Virus record (IMG/VR): IMGVR_UViG_3300020160_001176
Span: 18,434 to 82,433 of that record
Source: a virus
Reading direction: 5' to 3' (one strand)
Length of the DNA stretch: 64,000 bases
Both the position numbers and the translations under genes were made by a program. Positions 7,480 through 15,944 of the stretch are shown in pieces. The notes under the pieces are model-generated. The model made no database searches, was not told the DNA's origin, and saw only the letters and a list, made by a program, of their open reading frames with translations. Position 1 is the stretch's first letter. Every line of letters starts with the position of its first letter.

Positions 7480-8251
7480 CTACGAGTATACATCTTTTGA
7501 GCTTTTGCCAAATGTAAGAATATACCAAGGGCTTCTCCCAGATGCTGACGAGCTTTATAGAATCATGAAAGAGTCAGATCACGATGCAGAAGGCAGATAC
7601 TATTTAAGAAATTGGGACGAATGGTCAATATTTGGAACGTACTCTCAGCAAAAACATAATGAGGATGAGCCTAGAGAATTTGGCCCAAGATATGATGAAG
7701 AGAAGATGCTTTCAGATAGAGTCTATGAGGCTTATAATACTGCCATCGAGGATTATAAAAAGACATACGGGATTGTGTTGCCAGAATCAGCTAAACTGAT
7801 GACATCATCTTTTTCAAAATATGATGCAAATGTTGATACAATGGGCAATGAAATGTCAATGCAGTACCACACAGACTTTATTATTTCAGAAAGAGATATG
7901 CCTGGTCCAAAGTTTTTGCTTACATGTACAACATACATCAATGATGATTATGAGGGTGGAGATATTGAGTTTTATGTAGGAGAAGAATACTTCCCTCATA
8001 AGCCAAAAGCTGGAGACATCCTTGTATTCCCTTCACAAGATCCTTATTTCCATGGAGTAAGAACAATTAGAAATGGCAACAAGTTCTTTATAAGAAACTT
8101 TATCCAATACTATTATGATGGTCACCCACAATGGATTGCAAATCAAAAGCACTATGGAGCTTATACATGGGCCAAGATGGAGCAAAAAAGAATTGAAAGA
8201 GAAAACCCAGCAAACATGAGATATTCTGAAAGAAAGAATTTAGGATACTGA
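7469..8251 (+). CDS. 2OG-Fe(II) oxygenase, prolyl 4-hydroxylase-like (copy 4)
   Basis: 260 residues. Ligands His134-x-Asp136 and His195, with Lys205 for 2-oxoglutarate; signature TYINDDYEGGDIEFYV and PSQDPYFHGV. A C-terminal extension (GHPQWIANQKHYGAYTWAKM) resembles the extension of the oxygenase at 50972-51943, so these two form a subgroup distinct from copies 1-3. It overlaps copy 3 and is one base from copy 5. The role is inferred from family only. Confidence 0.85.
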   Translation: MTNNYEYTSFELLPNVRIYQGLLPDADELYRIMKESDHDAEGRYYLRNWDEWSIFGTYSQQKHNEDEPREFGPRYDEEKMLSDRVYEAYNTAIEDYKKTYGIVLPESAKLMTSSFSKYDANVDTMGNEMSMQYHTDFIISERDMPGPKFLLTCTTYINDDYEGGDIEFYVGEEYFPHKPKAGDILVFPSQDPYFHGVRTIRNGNKFFIRNFIQYYYDGHPQWIANQKHYGAYTWAKMEQKRIERENPANMRYSERKNLGY

Positions 8252-8252
8252 C

Positions 8253-8951
8253 ATGCCAATTCCAAAAATAAGAGATGAATTCTTTATAGTAGAAAATTTT
8301 GTAGATCAAAAAACCTGCTCTGCTATTATAAATTATTTTGATTTTTTGGTTGAAAACAAGATATTAAAGTGGAATGAGATATCATTTTACGGATCAGAAG
8401 CTATGGGATACTGGCCTTCAGACCCTAATTTAAAACTTTTTGGTTTGCCAGAAGATTTCTTTAATCAGCTCAAAGAAAAAATAAAAGCAAAGACTGAAGA
8501 GCTTTTAGGGTTTGAAGTTTCTGAAGTTAGCTACCATGCACAGAGATGGGTTGAGGGCGCTTTTGCAGACTATCATTCCGACAACTCAGATGAACTTGGG
8601 AACCCCACAGCATTTGAAAGAAGTAAGTATGCGGTATTTATTTATTTAAATGATGATTTTGAAGGTGGTCACCTAAAGTTTAAAGATAGCGATATCGACA
8701 TAAAGCCAAAGGTTGGTCTAACTGCAATATTTGCTGGTGGACATACACGAGAGCATATGGTTACTACAGTAAAGGGTGGCATAAGATATACAATCGGTTC
8801 ATTTTGGGATGATGCTAGCATAGAATATACTGAAGAGCAGAGAGAAGCTTGGGCAACAGAATTAAAGGCAGTAAGAGCAGAACAAGAAAAGATTTATAAA
8901 AAGTGGGCAACACCAGAAGGCAAACCAGTAATGCCAGAAGGTAGAGAATGA
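8253..8951 (+). CDS. 2OG-Fe(II) oxygenase, prolyl 4-hydroxylase-like (copy 5)
   Basis: 232 residues. Ligands His108-x-Asp110 and His168, with Arg178 at the 2-oxoglutarate site; signature FIYLNDDFEGGHLKF, then KPKVGLTAIFAGGHTREHM. The distal-His region (GGHTREH) is unlike the FP-S/G-D form of the other copies. A highly charged helix (residues 195-232) ends the protein. The family fold is clear; the substrate is not. Confidence 0.85.
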   Translation: MPIPKIRDEFFIVENFVDQKTCSAIINYFDFLVENKILKWNEISFYGSEAMGYWPSDPNLKLFGLPEDFFNQLKEKIKAKTEELLGFEVSEVSYHAQRWVEGAFADYHSDNSDELGNPTAFERSKYAVFIYLNDDFEGGHLKFKDSDIDIKPKVGLTAIFAGGHTREHMVTTVKGGIRYTIGSFWDDASIEYTEEQREAWATELKAVRAEQEKIYKKWATPEGKPVMPEGRE

Positions 8952-9565
8952 TAAAAGAGCTTCTTGATAACAACATTTATTATTATAAAAATGTTATTGC
9001 CAACCCAAACGAGTTTGTAAAAGAGATCGAAAGGCTAGACAGTCTATCTCAAGAAAATGCTCATTTAACAAAATGGATGAGATGGACATCAAGCAATGAC
9101 CCAGATGACATTTTTGGAGAATATAAGTCTGGTGCGTTCACTGCCCCACAGCCCAACAACGATGTAGATAAAAGATATGCTTTGATTGTATCTACAATAC
9201 TTAATGCAATTAATTTGTGCGTAGCAGACTATTCCGAATCCTTAAATAAAGACTTAGGGTTTTTACCAAACGAAGTTTCAATAAGAAAGTATTTCCCACC
9301 AGCCCAAATGGGGCCCCACATAGATTGTGAAGAAGATGACGATGAGGCAAGACTAACTGCCTCAATTGTTCTTTATTTAAACGATGACTATGTTGGAGGC
9401 GACTTGGCATTCCCAGAACAAAACATAAAGATTAAGCCAGAGGCTGGCAGTCTTGTCATATTCCCTTCAGTAAAACCATATTTTCATGCCTCAACTCCAC
9501 TTGTTTCTGGCAATAAGTATATGTGCCCAGCATTCATGTTTAAAAGAAGTAAGATAATTTCATAG
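8948..9565 (+). CDS. 2OG-Fe(II) oxygenase, prolyl 4-hydroxylase-like (copy 6)
   Basis: 205 residues, overlapping copy 5 by four bases (ATGA). Ligands His124-x-Asp126 and His180, with Lys190 for 2-oxoglutarate; signature LYLNDDYVGGDLAFP and KPEAGSLVIFPSVKPYFHA. It is the last gene of the operon and is followed after 16 bases by a collagen-like fibre gene with its own promoter, so hydroxylases sit on both sides next to Pro/Gly-repeat fibre proteins. Confidence 0.85.
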   Translation: MIKELLDNNIYYYKNVIANPNEFVKEIERLDSLSQENAHLTKWMRWTSSNDPDDIFGEYKSGAFTAPQPNNDVDKRYALIVSTILNAINLCVADYSESLNKDLGFLPNEVSIRKYFPPAQMGPHIDCEEDDDEARLTASIVLYLNDDYVGGDLAFPEQNIKIKPEAGSLVIFPSVKPYFHASTPLVSGNKYMCPAFMFKRSKIIS

Positions 9566-9566
9566 G

Positions 9567-9575
9567 TGGTATAAT
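9567..9575 (+). promoter_or_regulatory. Extended -10 promoter, probably leaderless
   Basis: TGGTATAAT ends six bases before the ATG at 9582, so the predicted start falls on the ATG. No -35 consensus is seen. Confidence 0.55.
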
Positions 9576-9581
9576 TAAAAA

Positions 9582-10682
9582 ATGGCAACAGTAGGCGTTA
9601 ATGGATGGCACTTCCCAAGTTACTCGGATTCACCCGATGTACCTAGGGATCTTGGTATTTTAGGCGAAGATATTGCAACATACATAGCAGCACATCCTGG
9701 TCCGCAAGGATTAACTGGCCCATCAAATGTTTTAACTGTATCTGAAACAAATACACTCAGTGCTGGCCAAAATGCATCTGTAACGATTACTGGAACATCC
9801 CCATCACAATCTTTAATTTTTAACATTCCAAGAGGACAAGATGGAATTTTAGGAGGCCCTGGACCGTCTAATGTTTTATCTATTGGAACAGTCACACCAG
9901 GAGTAACAGCATCTGCAACTATAACTGGTACATCTCCGTCTCAAGTTTTAAATTTAGTTTTGCCAAAAGGTGACACAGGAACAACTGGAACAACTGGAGC
10001 GCCTGGACCAAAAGGAGACGCAGCGGCAACGATAACAGTAAACTCAACAACAACTTCAGCAGCAGGAACTAGTGCCACAGTTACAAATACTGGAACTTCA
10101 AGTGATGTCCTATTAAACTTTACTATTCCTCGTGGAGCAGATGGCGCACAAGGCATACAGGGCCCAGCAGGCCCAGCAGGATCAAATGCAGTTATAGATC
10201 CGATTGCAACAAGAATTGCTTTGCAAACAACAGCAACTTCATCAACTGGAGTAAACTCATCGTGGTATCCATTCGTAACAAATTCATTTTCTTTAGGCCT
10301 ACTAGGACCTATTAACTCTGGCCCAGATAACGTTACAAGAGCTTGGAAAAATATATATTTAAATACAGCAGCAACAGTAATTTCTGACGAAAGAACAAAA
10401 GAGAATGTAGCGGCATCAGATTTAGGATTAAGTTTCATCAATAATCTTAGCCCAGTTAAGTATAATAAAATTGACGGGGACAGAACACATTACGGATTAA
10501 TTGCACAACAGGTTAAGTCTGTATTAGATGAAGCTAACATTGCAGACTTTGGCGGTTGGGTAATTTCTGATGTGAATGACCCAGAAGGACAGCAAGCATT
10601 AAGATACGAAGAATTTATTTCTCCACTAATTAAAGCAGTCCAAGAACTTACAGCAAGAGTAAAATTACTAGAAGAAAAGTAG
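9582..10682 (+). CDS. Collagen-like tail fibre with S74 autochaperone
   Basis: 366 residues. Short Gly-x-y runs occur near residues 39-46, 87-96, 129-148 and 186-205 (GPQGLTGP, GDTGTTGTTGAPGPKGD, GAQGIQGPAGPAG), alternating with two or three beta repeats containing TGTSPSQ. The C-terminal 99 residues form a peptidase S74 intramolecular chaperone: Ser268-Asp269 in SDERTKENV, then GLIAQQVKSVL and a coiled-coil end. Such domains trimerise the fibre and cut themselves off before the Ser. It lies directly after six prolyl-hydroxylase-like genes; collagen-type prolines are plausible substrates. Confidence 0.85.
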   Translation: MATVGVNGWHFPSYSDSPDVPRDLGILGEDIATYIAAHPGPQGLTGPSNVLTVSETNTLSAGQNASVTITGTSPSQSLIFNIPRGQDGILGGPGPSNVLSIGTVTPGVTASATITGTSPSQVLNLVLPKGDTGTTGTTGAPGPKGDAAATITVNSTTTSAAGTSATVTNTGTSSDVLLNFTIPRGADGAQGIQGPAGPAGSNAVIDPIATRIALQTTATSSTGVNSSWYPFVTNSFSLGLLGPINSGPDNVTRAWKNIYLNTAATVISDERTKENVAASDLGLSFINNLSPVKYNKIDGDRTHYGLIAQQVKSVLDEANIADFGGWVISDVNDPEGQQALRYEEFISPLIKAVQELTARVKLLEEK

Positions 10683-10689
10683 GTTCGGG

Positions 10690-12519
10690 ATGTCATACAA
10701 AAGCGTAGTCTTAAATGACCACCCAACATCATTCTACCTGCTAGACGAAGTTATATCTGGAACAACAGTATCCTACGATGCACTTAGAACTCAATACTCC
10801 ACATACGCAGACTTAAGAGATAATGGCATATCTTATGCAAACTTAGGCGGAGCAGTAGTTTATGACTATTCAGGAAGCGGCAACAACGGAGTCTCATTTA
10901 ACTCATCAAATTCAATACTAATGCCACTTGTGCCAGGATCTATATCTGGAACTAAGATGAACTCAGATACAAAAATAATATATGATACGCCAGGAATGGC
11001 AACGTCTATATATAAGAATAATCCATTTTCTATAGACTTCTGGTTTAAGCCACCACAAAATTCTACAAATGAAATACCATTGGCATTCGATACATCTAAT
11101 TTAATTGGACTAACCTATAAAGACGGCAACGTATTATTTTATATAGGGTCGGCAATTGCAATAGCTAAAATAGAAAAAACTTCTGCATCGTATATATCTG
11201 CGGTGTATAACGGATCTTCAATTTTGTTATATGTAAATGGAATCAATAAATCAACAAAGAGTGTCTCAGAAGAGTATCCTTTTGATAGCCAGACAGTTTC
11301 TTTTATGTCTGGACCATCGGATGAAGTCGAGCCATTTGTGATAGATTGTGTTGCATTCTATAGATATGCCTTATCAGAAAGCAAAATACAAAATCATTAT
11401 GACTCTGGTTCATATGAGCTAAATCATTTGCAAATAGTAGAGCCAGACGGCGGAGTTTTGTTCACGCTAAATCATTCAAAAATAATGCCAGTTAAACAGT
11501 ACTACTATCCATCTGCAATCAAATGGTCAGAATTAACCAGTGGCGATGCCATACTGTCTATAGACCACGACTACATAACATTTGCAAAAACAGATACAGC
11601 CCAGTCAGCCAGCTTTAGCTTTACACAAGAAATATTAGTGCCTTCAGGAATTGGAATAAATAGCTCACAGCTAACCTACTCCCCAGACTACGACAACATA
11701 TCTGTTGAAATTAGTTTAGATGGCCTTACTGATTGGCAGCCTTGTCAAAACAACAAGTCTTTGCCCTACTTCAGCAAAAATGATTTAACAACAAATGAGC
11801 GTGTATATATCAAAACAACAATGTCATCTGACGACACGTCTTTTGACATTCCAAAAATTGAATCTCTTTCAATTGATTTCTTTAATAACTTAGACTACTA
11901 TGCAGACAATTCTGGAGATAGAATATATTCAGATCAAGACTATGACCTGTCTAGATATAACGAAAGAATCCTGTCTTATAACAAAAACAATGGGCTCTCC
12001 ATGCATGATATTGGCGGGTTTAATGTAGACTCTACAGTAGCAACAAGAAGCATTGAAATGATATATACCCCTGGCTCTGGCAGAAATGTTTTATTCTCAA
12101 ATGGATCTAAGATATTTGAATGGTCACCTGATGGCACTATAAATAAAAGCGGAGTGTCTGAAATATATGTAAACGGACAAAATGTGACAAGCCAGACAAA
12201 TGTCTCAAATTGCTTTACGGTTGGGTTTCCACATCACATAGTCATCACCCTATCAAGTGCCACTTCTGGCATAATTAAAATCAATCAGAATGTTGGCGGG
12301 ACTGTATATGGGGTAGGATCCAAGTATAACAATATAGCCATCTACCCGTCAGTATTGACATCTGGACAAATATTAAGGCATTATAACTATTATATTGGCA
12401 ATTGGTCAAATTCTGTTGGCTCGGAACAGCTCTCCATAGCAGAATCTACATCAGGGAATGACTTAACCCCTTACTCGGTTTACTCTATTGAATTTGCTAG
12501 TTCAAATATTGTAATTTAG
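10690..12519 (+). CDS. Minor tail protein with concanavalin/LamG-like domains
   Basis: 609 residues. Residues about 95-230 look like a LamG/concanavalin A-like beta sandwich (NPFSIDFWFKPP ... SILLYVNGINKST), and a weaker second copy occurs near 450-585 (SIEMIYTPGSG ... IYVNGQNVT). These modules commonly bind carbohydrate on host surfaces or act as structural spacers. No hydrolase residues are recognised. It closes the fibre block before the head genes, seven bases after the collagen-like gene. Confidence 0.6.
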   Translation: MSYKSVVLNDHPTSFYLLDEVISGTTVSYDALRTQYSTYADLRDNGISYANLGGAVVYDYSGSGNNGVSFNSSNSILMPLVPGSISGTKMNSDTKIIYDTPGMATSIYKNNPFSIDFWFKPPQNSTNEIPLAFDTSNLIGLTYKDGNVLFYIGSAIAIAKIEKTSASYISAVYNGSSILLYVNGINKSTKSVSEEYPFDSQTVSFMSGPSDEVEPFVIDCVAFYRYALSESKIQNHYDSGSYELNHLQIVEPDGGVLFTLNHSKIMPVKQYYYPSAIKWSELTSGDAILSIDHDYITFAKTDTAQSASFSFTQEILVPSGIGINSSQLTYSPDYDNISVEISLDGLTDWQPCQNNKSLPYFSKNDLTTNERVYIKTTMSSDDTSFDIPKIESLSIDFFNNLDYYADNSGDRIYSDQDYDLSRYNERILSYNKNNGLSMHDIGGFNVDSTVATRSIEMIYTPGSGRNVLFSNGSKIFEWSPDGTINKSGVSEIYVNGQNVTSQTNVSNCFTVGFPHHIVITLSSATSGIIKINQNVGGTVYGVGSKYNNIAIYPSVLTSGQILRHYNYYIGNWSNSVGSEQLSIAESTSGNDLTPYSVYSIEFASSNIVI

Positions 12520-12540
12520 TGTACTATCTGTTACAAAATA

Positions 12541-12569
12541 TGGACTTTGGCACCAGATAATGGTATGAT
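12541..12569 (+). promoter_or_regulatory. Head-gene promoter, probably leaderless
   Basis: TGGACT (12541-12546), a 17-base spacer and TATGAT (12564-12569) preceded by TGG. The ATG at 12578 starts nine bases past the -10 box, close to the expected start site. Confidence 0.5.
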
Positions 12570-12577
12570 TATGGTCT

Positions 12578-12916
12578 ATGGATATCTTAAAGAAAAATAC
12601 GAGAATTGTTGAAGAGACAACCCTAGGAATCTATGTCTGGGAAATGCCAGATGGCAGATGGATTGGAGATGACGATGGGAATTTTCTTTCGATCACGTCA
12701 ATCAAAGGCAATAGATCCAGAATCGATGCTTTGGCTAGAGAAGTTCGCTCATATGGTATTGACGAAGGCCAACCCAAGTTCCTATCTGGCCGCAGAAAAA
12801 TTAATGACGAAGAGCTTGCAGAGCAAGAACAAAGACTTAAGTGGGGACTCCCACCAGACCCATATGATATCGGAGTCTATAAAGACGCAGTACTAAGAGG
12901 CGGTAAAGTACAATGA
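12578..12916 (+). CDS. Unknown small protein upstream of portal
   Basis: 112 residues, acidic-to-neutral, with GIYVWEMPDGRWIGDDDGNF near the start and RLKWGLPPDPYDIGVYKDA near the end. I do not recognise a family with certainty, though similar short genes precede portal genes in other actinophages. It overlaps the portal gene by four bases and has its own promoter, so it starts the head operon; a head assembly or packaging accessory role is an inference from position. Confidence 0.5.
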   Translation: MDILKKNTRIVEETTLGIYVWEMPDGRWIGDDDGNFLSITSIKGNRSRIDALAREVRSYGIDEGQPKFLSGRRKINDEELAEQEQRLKWGLPPDPYDIGVYKDAVLRGGKVQ

Positions 12917-14505
12917 CACGAAAAGTAGAATTTTTAGAAGACGAGATTGATAATGGAAACACTATCGATATATCAAATACCTCAGACTGGTTTCATTTTC
13001 AAAAATCAGAAGAGCACGAAGATCCATTCAAGATAGGCCTAGATGAGATTAAAAAATTAAGAGGCCTTGGAACAAATTTTAAACGTAAAATTAACCGTGA
13101 TTTTTCAAAAGCTTTTGTAGGAACTTCTGGCGTTGGTACACAGCAAAACCTTTTGCAGCAAGCAATTAGCGGGTATGCATTATTTGATCTCGTAGAGCCA
13201 ACTTATAATTTAGAGTACCTATCAAAAATTTATGAAGTTTCAACATACAACTATGCAGCAATTAATGCAAAAGTTTCAAATATTGTTGGTCTTGGATATA
13301 TGTTTGCAGAAACATCAAAGGCTAAAGACGCAATGGATGCTATTAATGATGACAAGCAATTAGATAGAGCCCGTGCAAAAATTGATAGAATTAAAACACA
13401 GCTAGACAAATGGCTTGATGATTGTAATGAAGAAGAGTCTTTTACGGAAACCCTTATAAAGGCCTACACAGACCTTGAGGCAACTGGAAATGGCTACATA
13501 GAGGTAGGACGTACAACAGCAGGAGACATCGGCTACATCGGCCATATACCAGCTAAAACAATGCGTGTCCGCAGATTCCGTGACGGATTCATACAGTTAC
13601 TTTATGGCAAGGCTGTGTTCTTCCGTAACTTTGGAGACCTAGAAACCCCAAGCCCAATTGCAGGACAAGAAGATCGACCAAATGAAATTATTCACTTAAA
13701 GAAATACACTCCAATGAATAACTACTATGGAGTCCCAGACATTATTGCAGCCCAGCAAGCACTAGCAGGAAATGAATTTGCTGGAAGATATAACTTAGAC
13801 TACTTTGAAAATAAGGCGGTCCCAAGATATATTATTACAGTAAAGGGAGCAAAGCTTTCACCAGAGTCAGAAAGAAAACTTCTTGAATTTTTCCAGGTTG
13901 GATTAAAGGGTAAGAACCACAGATCATTATATATCCCGCTTCCAGCAGATACCCCAGACTCAAAGACTGAATTTAAGATGGAGCCAATTGAAGCAGGAGA
14001 GCAAGAGTCTTCATTTAATATCTATCGTAAGTCTAATAGAGATGAAATCCTTTTGGCTCATCGTGTTCCAATTAGCAAAATAGGTATCCCAGAAGGAATT
14101 AACTTAGCTGCTGCCAGAGATGCAGATAAAACATTTAAAGAGCAGGTTTGCCGCCCAGCGCAAGATAGACTTGAAAAGAAATTAAATTATTTAATCGCAG
14201 AAAAAACAGATGTTGTTCAATTAAAGTTTAACGAACTCAGTCTCACAGACGAAGAGACTCAAAGCCGTATTGACGAAATCTATTTGAGAATGCAGGTAAT
14301 TACCCCTAACGAAGTCCGTATTAGAAAAAATATGACAACCGTTGACGGCGGGGACAAAATGGTAGATTTAAAGCCACAGCAAGCGGCTGATCAAAATGCC
14401 AAGTCTACTGGGAACAGATTGCGAGATCAGCAAAGGTCCGCAAATGCCCCAGATAAAAGCGGAGAGGCCAGAAACCCCAAAGGCGATGGTCCAAAAGTCA
14501 AATAA
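12913..14505 (+). CDS. Portal protein
   Basis: 530 residues, a normal length for an HK97-type portal. Characteristic segments include ATGNGYIEVGR, GHIPAKTMRVRR, NEIIHLKKYTPMNNYYGVPD and the helical AAQQALAGNEFAGRYNLDYFENKA. The portal is the dodecameric ring at one capsid vertex through which DNA enters. The C-terminal 45 residues are polar and probably disordered. Followed by protease, scaffold and capsid genes in the standard order. Confidence 0.85.
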   Translation: MTRKVEFLEDEIDNGNTIDISNTSDWFHFQKSEEHEDPFKIGLDEIKKLRGLGTNFKRKINRDFSKAFVGTSGVGTQQNLLQQAISGYALFDLVEPTYNLEYLSKIYEVSTYNYAAINAKVSNIVGLGYMFAETSKAKDAMDAINDDKQLDRARAKIDRIKTQLDKWLDDCNEEESFTETLIKAYTDLEATGNGYIEVGRTTAGDIGYIGHIPAKTMRVRRFRDGFIQLLYGKAVFFRNFGDLETPSPIAGQEDRPNEIIHLKKYTPMNNYYGVPDIIAAQQALAGNEFAGRYNLDYFENKAVPRYIITVKGAKLSPESERKLLEFFQVGLKGKNHRSLYIPLPADTPDSKTEFKMEPIEAGEQESSFNIYRKSNRDEILLAHRVPISKIGIPEGINLAAARDADKTFKEQVCRPAQDRLEKKLNYLIAEKTDVVQLKFNELSLTDEETQSRIDEIYLRMQVITPNEVRIRKNMTTVDGGDKMVDLKPQQAADQNAKSTGNRLRDQQRSANAPDKSGEARNPKGDGPKVK

Positions 14506-14522
14506 GTTTAATCAACTGTTAT

Positions 14523-14551
14523 TTGCGTTATAGTAGATAAACCACTAAAAT
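14523..14551 (+). promoter_or_regulatory. Promoter of protease/capsid genes, probably leaderless
   Basis: TTGCGT (14523-14528), a 17-base spacer and TAAAAT (14546-14551), then seven bases to the ATG at 14559. The predicted start falls on the ATG. Confidence 0.5.
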
Positions 14552-14558
14552 TAAGCAT

Positions 14559-15923
14559 ATGAACATTGAAAAAGGCCATTGGTCTAGTAATGGCGACAAC
14601 CTACATTTGTCGATTCCGTTTACTAAGGTCAACCGAGAAAATAGAACTGTATCTGGTTTTGCAACATTAGATAATGTTGACCAGACAGGCGATGTAGTCA
14701 CAGCAGAAGCAAGCGTAAAAGCTTTTGAAAATTTCAGAGGAAATCTTCGTGAGATGCATCAGTCAATTGCAGTTGGTAAAGTTGTTTCATTTAAGCCAGA
14801 AACATACTATGACCAAAAGTCTCAAACTTTTTACAATGGCGTTTATGTAACTTCATACATTTCAAAGGGTGCACAAGATACTTGGGAAAAAGTTCTTGAC
14901 GGCACTCTTTCTGGTTTTTCAATTGGCGGAAAAATTAAAGAGTCTGATAATGAAGTTAACAAAGCAACAGGAGAAGCAGTGAGATTTATTAAAGACTATG
15001 ATCTTGTTGAACTTTCAATCGTTGACTCACCAGCAAATGAGCTATGTAACATTCTATCAATCGAAAAGGTTAATGGAAAAATGATTTACAAAGGCCTTGC
15101 TACAAATGTAGTAACAGAAAATATTTTTTATTGCGAAGACAGCGACTCAGTGTTTATGTCTACAGAAAAAACTTTTGATTCACCAATATCTGGAAAACCA
15201 GCTGCGCTAATCGGTTGGGTAGAAAGTTCAGACATTAACAAGTCAAAAGAAATAGATAAAATTCTTGCTTCATTTAAGAAGTCAAGATTACCGTTGCCTG
15301 AAACACAATTAGCAAAACAGGCAAACGTAGAAGGAGGTAATGACATGGAAAAACTTAATGTAGGTAATGATGCAGAAGTAGTTGCAGAAGCAATTGTTGA
15401 AGCACCAGCCGAAGTTACTCCAGAAGTTGAGGAAGTCGTAGCAGAATCTAACGATGACTCAAATGTCAATCTTTTTGACAAATCATTGGAAGCCGTAGAA
15501 GTTACAGCTGAAGATACCTCTGCCGACAACGTTGAAAAAGCAGCCGATACAGTAGAAGTTATGGTTGATGAACCTGATTTTGCAAAAATGTTAGGCGATC
15601 TCAAAGGCTTTTTCGCAGAGACACTCACAAAAGCTACAGAAGCAAATGCTGCACAAGTTACAGAAATTAAAACATCTGTTGAAGCTTTCAGCAAGAGCGT
15701 CGATGATAGAATTTCAGAGTTGGCAGAAAAGCACAGTGCACTTAGTGCAGCTGTGACAGAAATAAAGGGCACCATTGATGGTGTTCAAAAGCAGGTTGAT
15801 GCCGTAGAAGGCGATACCGCAATTAAGAAGTCCTCTGACCTTGGCGGGTCTGAGGTATTTACCAAATCAAAATCAAAATGGTCTGGAGCTTTCCTCGGTT
15901 CCGTAAATGAAATCTTTAACTAA
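14559..15923 (+). CDS. Capsid maturation protease with C-terminal scaffold region
   Basis: 454 residues. Residues 1-175 are an HK97-type prohead protease (peptidase S78): His67 in REMHQ, Ser121 in LSGFSIGG and the segment LVELSIVDSPANE. The remaining 280 residues are acidic and rich in Ala, Glu and Val, with a coiled-coil stretch near 345-430, as in scaffolding domains. An in-frame internal start with a strong ribosome site lies at 15345, so a separate scaffold is probably made from the same gene, as in lambda C/Nu3. The protease degrades scaffold during capsid maturation. Confidence 0.8.
   Translation: MNIEKGHWSSNGDNLHLSIPFTKVNRENRTVSGFATLDNVDQTGDVVTAEASVKAFENFRGNLREMHQSIAVGKVVSFKPETYYDQKSQTFYNGVYVTSYISKGAQDTWEKVLDGTLSGFSIGGKIKESDNEVNKATGEAVRFIKDYDLVELSIVDSPANELCNILSIEKVNGKMIYKGLATNVVTENIFYCEDSDSVFMSTEKTFDSPISGKPAALIGWVESSDINKSKEIDKILASFKKSRLPLPETQLAKQANVEGGNDMEKLNVGNDAEVVAEAIVEAPAEVTPEVEEVVAESNDDSNVNLFDKSLEAVEVTAEDTSADNVEKAADTVEVMVDEPDFAKMLGDLKGFFAETLTKATEANAAQVTEIKTSVEAFSKSVDDRISELAEKHSALSAAVTEIKGTIDGVQKQVDAVEGDTAIKKSSDLGGSEVFTKSKSKWSGAFLGSVNEIFN
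15345..15923 (+). CDS. Nested scaffolding protein (internal start)
   Basis: 192 residues in the same frame as the protease. GGAGG (15333-15337) lies seven bases before ATG 15345 (MEKLNVGND), the best ribosome binding site in this gene, while the full-length product appears to use a leaderless start. The product is acidic and Ala/Glu/Val-rich, with a predicted coiled coil in its second half, as expected of a scaffold. The arrangement is inferred by analogy with lambda Nu3 inside C. Confidence 0.55.
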   Translation: MEKLNVGNDAEVVAEAIVEAPAEVTPEVEEVVAESNDDSNVNLFDKSLEAVEVTAEDTSADNVEKAADTVEVMVDEPDFAKMLGDLKGFFAETLTKATEANAAQVTEIKTSVEAFSKSVDDRISELAEKHSALSAAVTEIKGTIDGVQKQVDAVEGDTAIKKSSDLGGSEVFTKSKSKWSGAFLGSVNEIFN

Positions 15924-15944
15924 AATAAGGTAGGTGAAATAAAA

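Noticed and set aside
15128-15775. 215-residue - strand frame
   Set aside because: Shadow of the acidic scaffold region, caused by its repeated Gln/Glu/Val codons; no start signals.
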